Assembly (NCBI GenBank): GCA_015055805.1
Contig: SVHN01000012.1
Coordinates: 1-52,141 of the forward strand
From: Clostridiales bacterium
GTDB lineage: Bacteria; Bacillota; Clostridia; Christensenellales; Borkfalkiaceae
Direction of reading: 5' to 3'
Length of the DNA stretch: 52,141 nt
Shown: in pieces, positions 51,198-52,141 of the stretch
Layout: every line of letters begins with the position of its first letter
How positions within the stretch are numbered: position 1 is the first letter of the stretch
The notes under the pieces: model-generated
What the model was told of the DNA's origin: nothing
The model's input: the letters and a program-made list of their open reading frames with translations, nothing else
Database searches by the model: none
Made by a program: the position numbers and the translations under genes

Positions 51198-52141
51198 ATG
51201 AGAACGCAAGAATTTAGAGGAAGTAACTATACTTGGAAGTACGAAGACGTATATGAAATCGACCACCACGGCAGTTCGTATACTATTTTTTCCAAAGCGT
51301 ATTTACATGAAAACGTAACGACCGACCTTCACGCTCACGAATTTTATGAAATAAACATTGTTGCTGACGGCACGGGATACCATACTATAAACGGCAAGCG
51401 TTTACAAACCGGTAAAGGTTACGTTTACGTCATAACTCCAGGCGTTAAGCATATACTTACTTCCAGCAAAAACCTTAACGTTTTTCATATACTTTTAAAC
51501 AATTATTTTTTAGCCAAATACAAGTCGGAACTTGAAGTTTTACCTGGCTTTTATTCCCTATTCAACCAAAACTTTTCAAAGCCAGAACAAACGTCTTTTA
51601 TAAGACTTGACGACGAGCAATTAAATTCTATTATGAATTACTGTAATCTACTCGTCAACGAACAACAAGCAGATAACTCGCATAGCGGCGTTATTTGTAA
51701 CAATCTCGTTATAACTATAATTGCAAAATTGTCACGCATTATTAGCGAAATAAACAAAGTGCGCACACCCGACAATAAGGAATTGTCTATCGTACGCGTA
51801 ATGGATTATATAAACACACACTATGCCGACGATATAGACATAAAGACACTCACCACACTTAGTTTGTACTCAAAAACGTGTTTTATGAAATATTTTAAAA
51901 TGTATTGCGGCGAAACACCGCTAAAATATCTTTACTCGGTCAGAGCTAAAAAAGCAAAAGAAAAAATCGAGAACGGATTATACGATATCGCCTTCGTCGC
52001 AAACGAATGTGGGTTCTTCGATTCCTCTCATTTAAATAAGCATTTTAAACTAAATTTTGGAATCACACCTAAGCAATATATAAACGAGATAAAACGCCAA
52101 AATCGCGAGTTAAAATCTGATAAATATACCCCCCCCCGGTA
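51198..52141 (+). CDS. AraC-family transcriptional regulator (3' end at window edge)
   Basis: The reading frame starts MRTQEFRGSNYTWKYEDVYE and stays open for 314 codons to the edge, where only TA of the next codon is present. A cupin-type sensing domain (about 40-110; DLHAHEFYEINIVADGTGYH, TPGVKH) precedes two helix-turn-helices (about 195-290). The second is strongly typical: YDIAFVANECGFFDSSHLNK, then HFKLNFGITPKQYI. It points away from the phosphoesterase/rhamnosidase genes and probably activates them in response to a sugar. The end is followed by a run of nine C residues, so the last few residues are uncertain. Confidence 0.88.
   Translation, partial: MRTQEFRGSNYTWKYEDVYEIDHHGSSYTIFSKAYLHENVTTDLHAHEFYEINIVADGTGYHTINGKRLQTGKGYVYVITPGVKHILTSSKNLNVFHILLNNYFLAKYKSELEVLPGFYSLFNQNFSKPEQTSFIRLDDEQLNSIMNYCNLLVNEQQADNSHSGVICNNLVITIIAKLSRIISEINKVRTPDNKELSIVRVMDYINTHYADDIDIKTLTTLSLYSKTCFMKYFKMYCGETPLKYLYSVRAKKAKEKIENGLYDIAFVANECGFFDSSHLNKHFKLNFGITPKQYINEIKRQNRELKSDKYTPPR

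Overview
The window looks like a chromosomal piece from an anaerobic, low-GC, spore-forming-lineage Clostridia-type bacterium, probably an uncultured gut member. The signs are AT-rich intergenic DNA, Shine-Dalgarno-led genes, a T-box riboswitch, the sporulation genes yabP and yabQ, a ferredoxin-dependent 2-oxoacid oxidoreductase, and sigma-A promoters of the TTGACA-17-TATAAT type. Genus and species cannot be told from the sequence alone. The poly-C run at the last bases suggests that the right edge is a contig end.

Layout. 1-6100: one end of a prophage, probably decayed. It has a chimeric Gp157/structural gene, small early genes, a CI/Cro-type switch with shared operators, an unknown zinc-ribbon membrane protein and a tyrosine integrase. 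A near-identical 56-bp direct repeat follows (6141-6321) and may mark the attachment site. 6500-10300: amino-sugar operon (GlmU acetyltransferase domain alone, GlmM, GlmS). 10600-11900: MTA/SAH nucleosidase and a membrane protein on the plus strand. 11900-17120: flavoprotein, acyltransferase, FakA-like kinase subunit, two-component system and tRNA-Thr(GGT). 17280-21800: gyrB-gyrA. 21900-27700: a 50-residue zinc protein, the yabP-yabQ-divIC-ppx-M50 cluster, a phosphoesterase-PTS EIIC pair and an unrecognised Cys-rich protein.

27700-36440 is the most interesting block. A leucine-specifier T-box, followed by a second T-box that has lost Stem I, precedes eight closely spaced co-directional genes: a LeuA-like protein that has lost its catalytic metal ligands but kept the leucine-sensing domain, a TIM-barrel/acyl-CoA-synthetase fusion, IlvE, a P-loop ATPase, and the four subunits of a branched-chain 2-oxoacid:ferredoxin oxidoreductase. 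The leucine-starvation switch suggests that the pathway runs toward synthesis: branched short-chain acid to acyl-CoA, reductive carboxylation to the 2-oxoacid, then transamination to the amino acid.

36450-51000: amidohydrolase and MFS transporter; an SbcD/SbcC-like pair with an HNH protein; a GT8 glycosyltransferase with two acyltransferases; a GH78 rhamnosidase; a lipoprotein gene broken by frameshift or deletion; and a large secreted, membrane-anchored metallophosphoesterase. A divergent AraC-family regulator (51198 to the edge) faces this last group and probably controls it. From 6500 to 51017 nearly every gene is on the minus strand.
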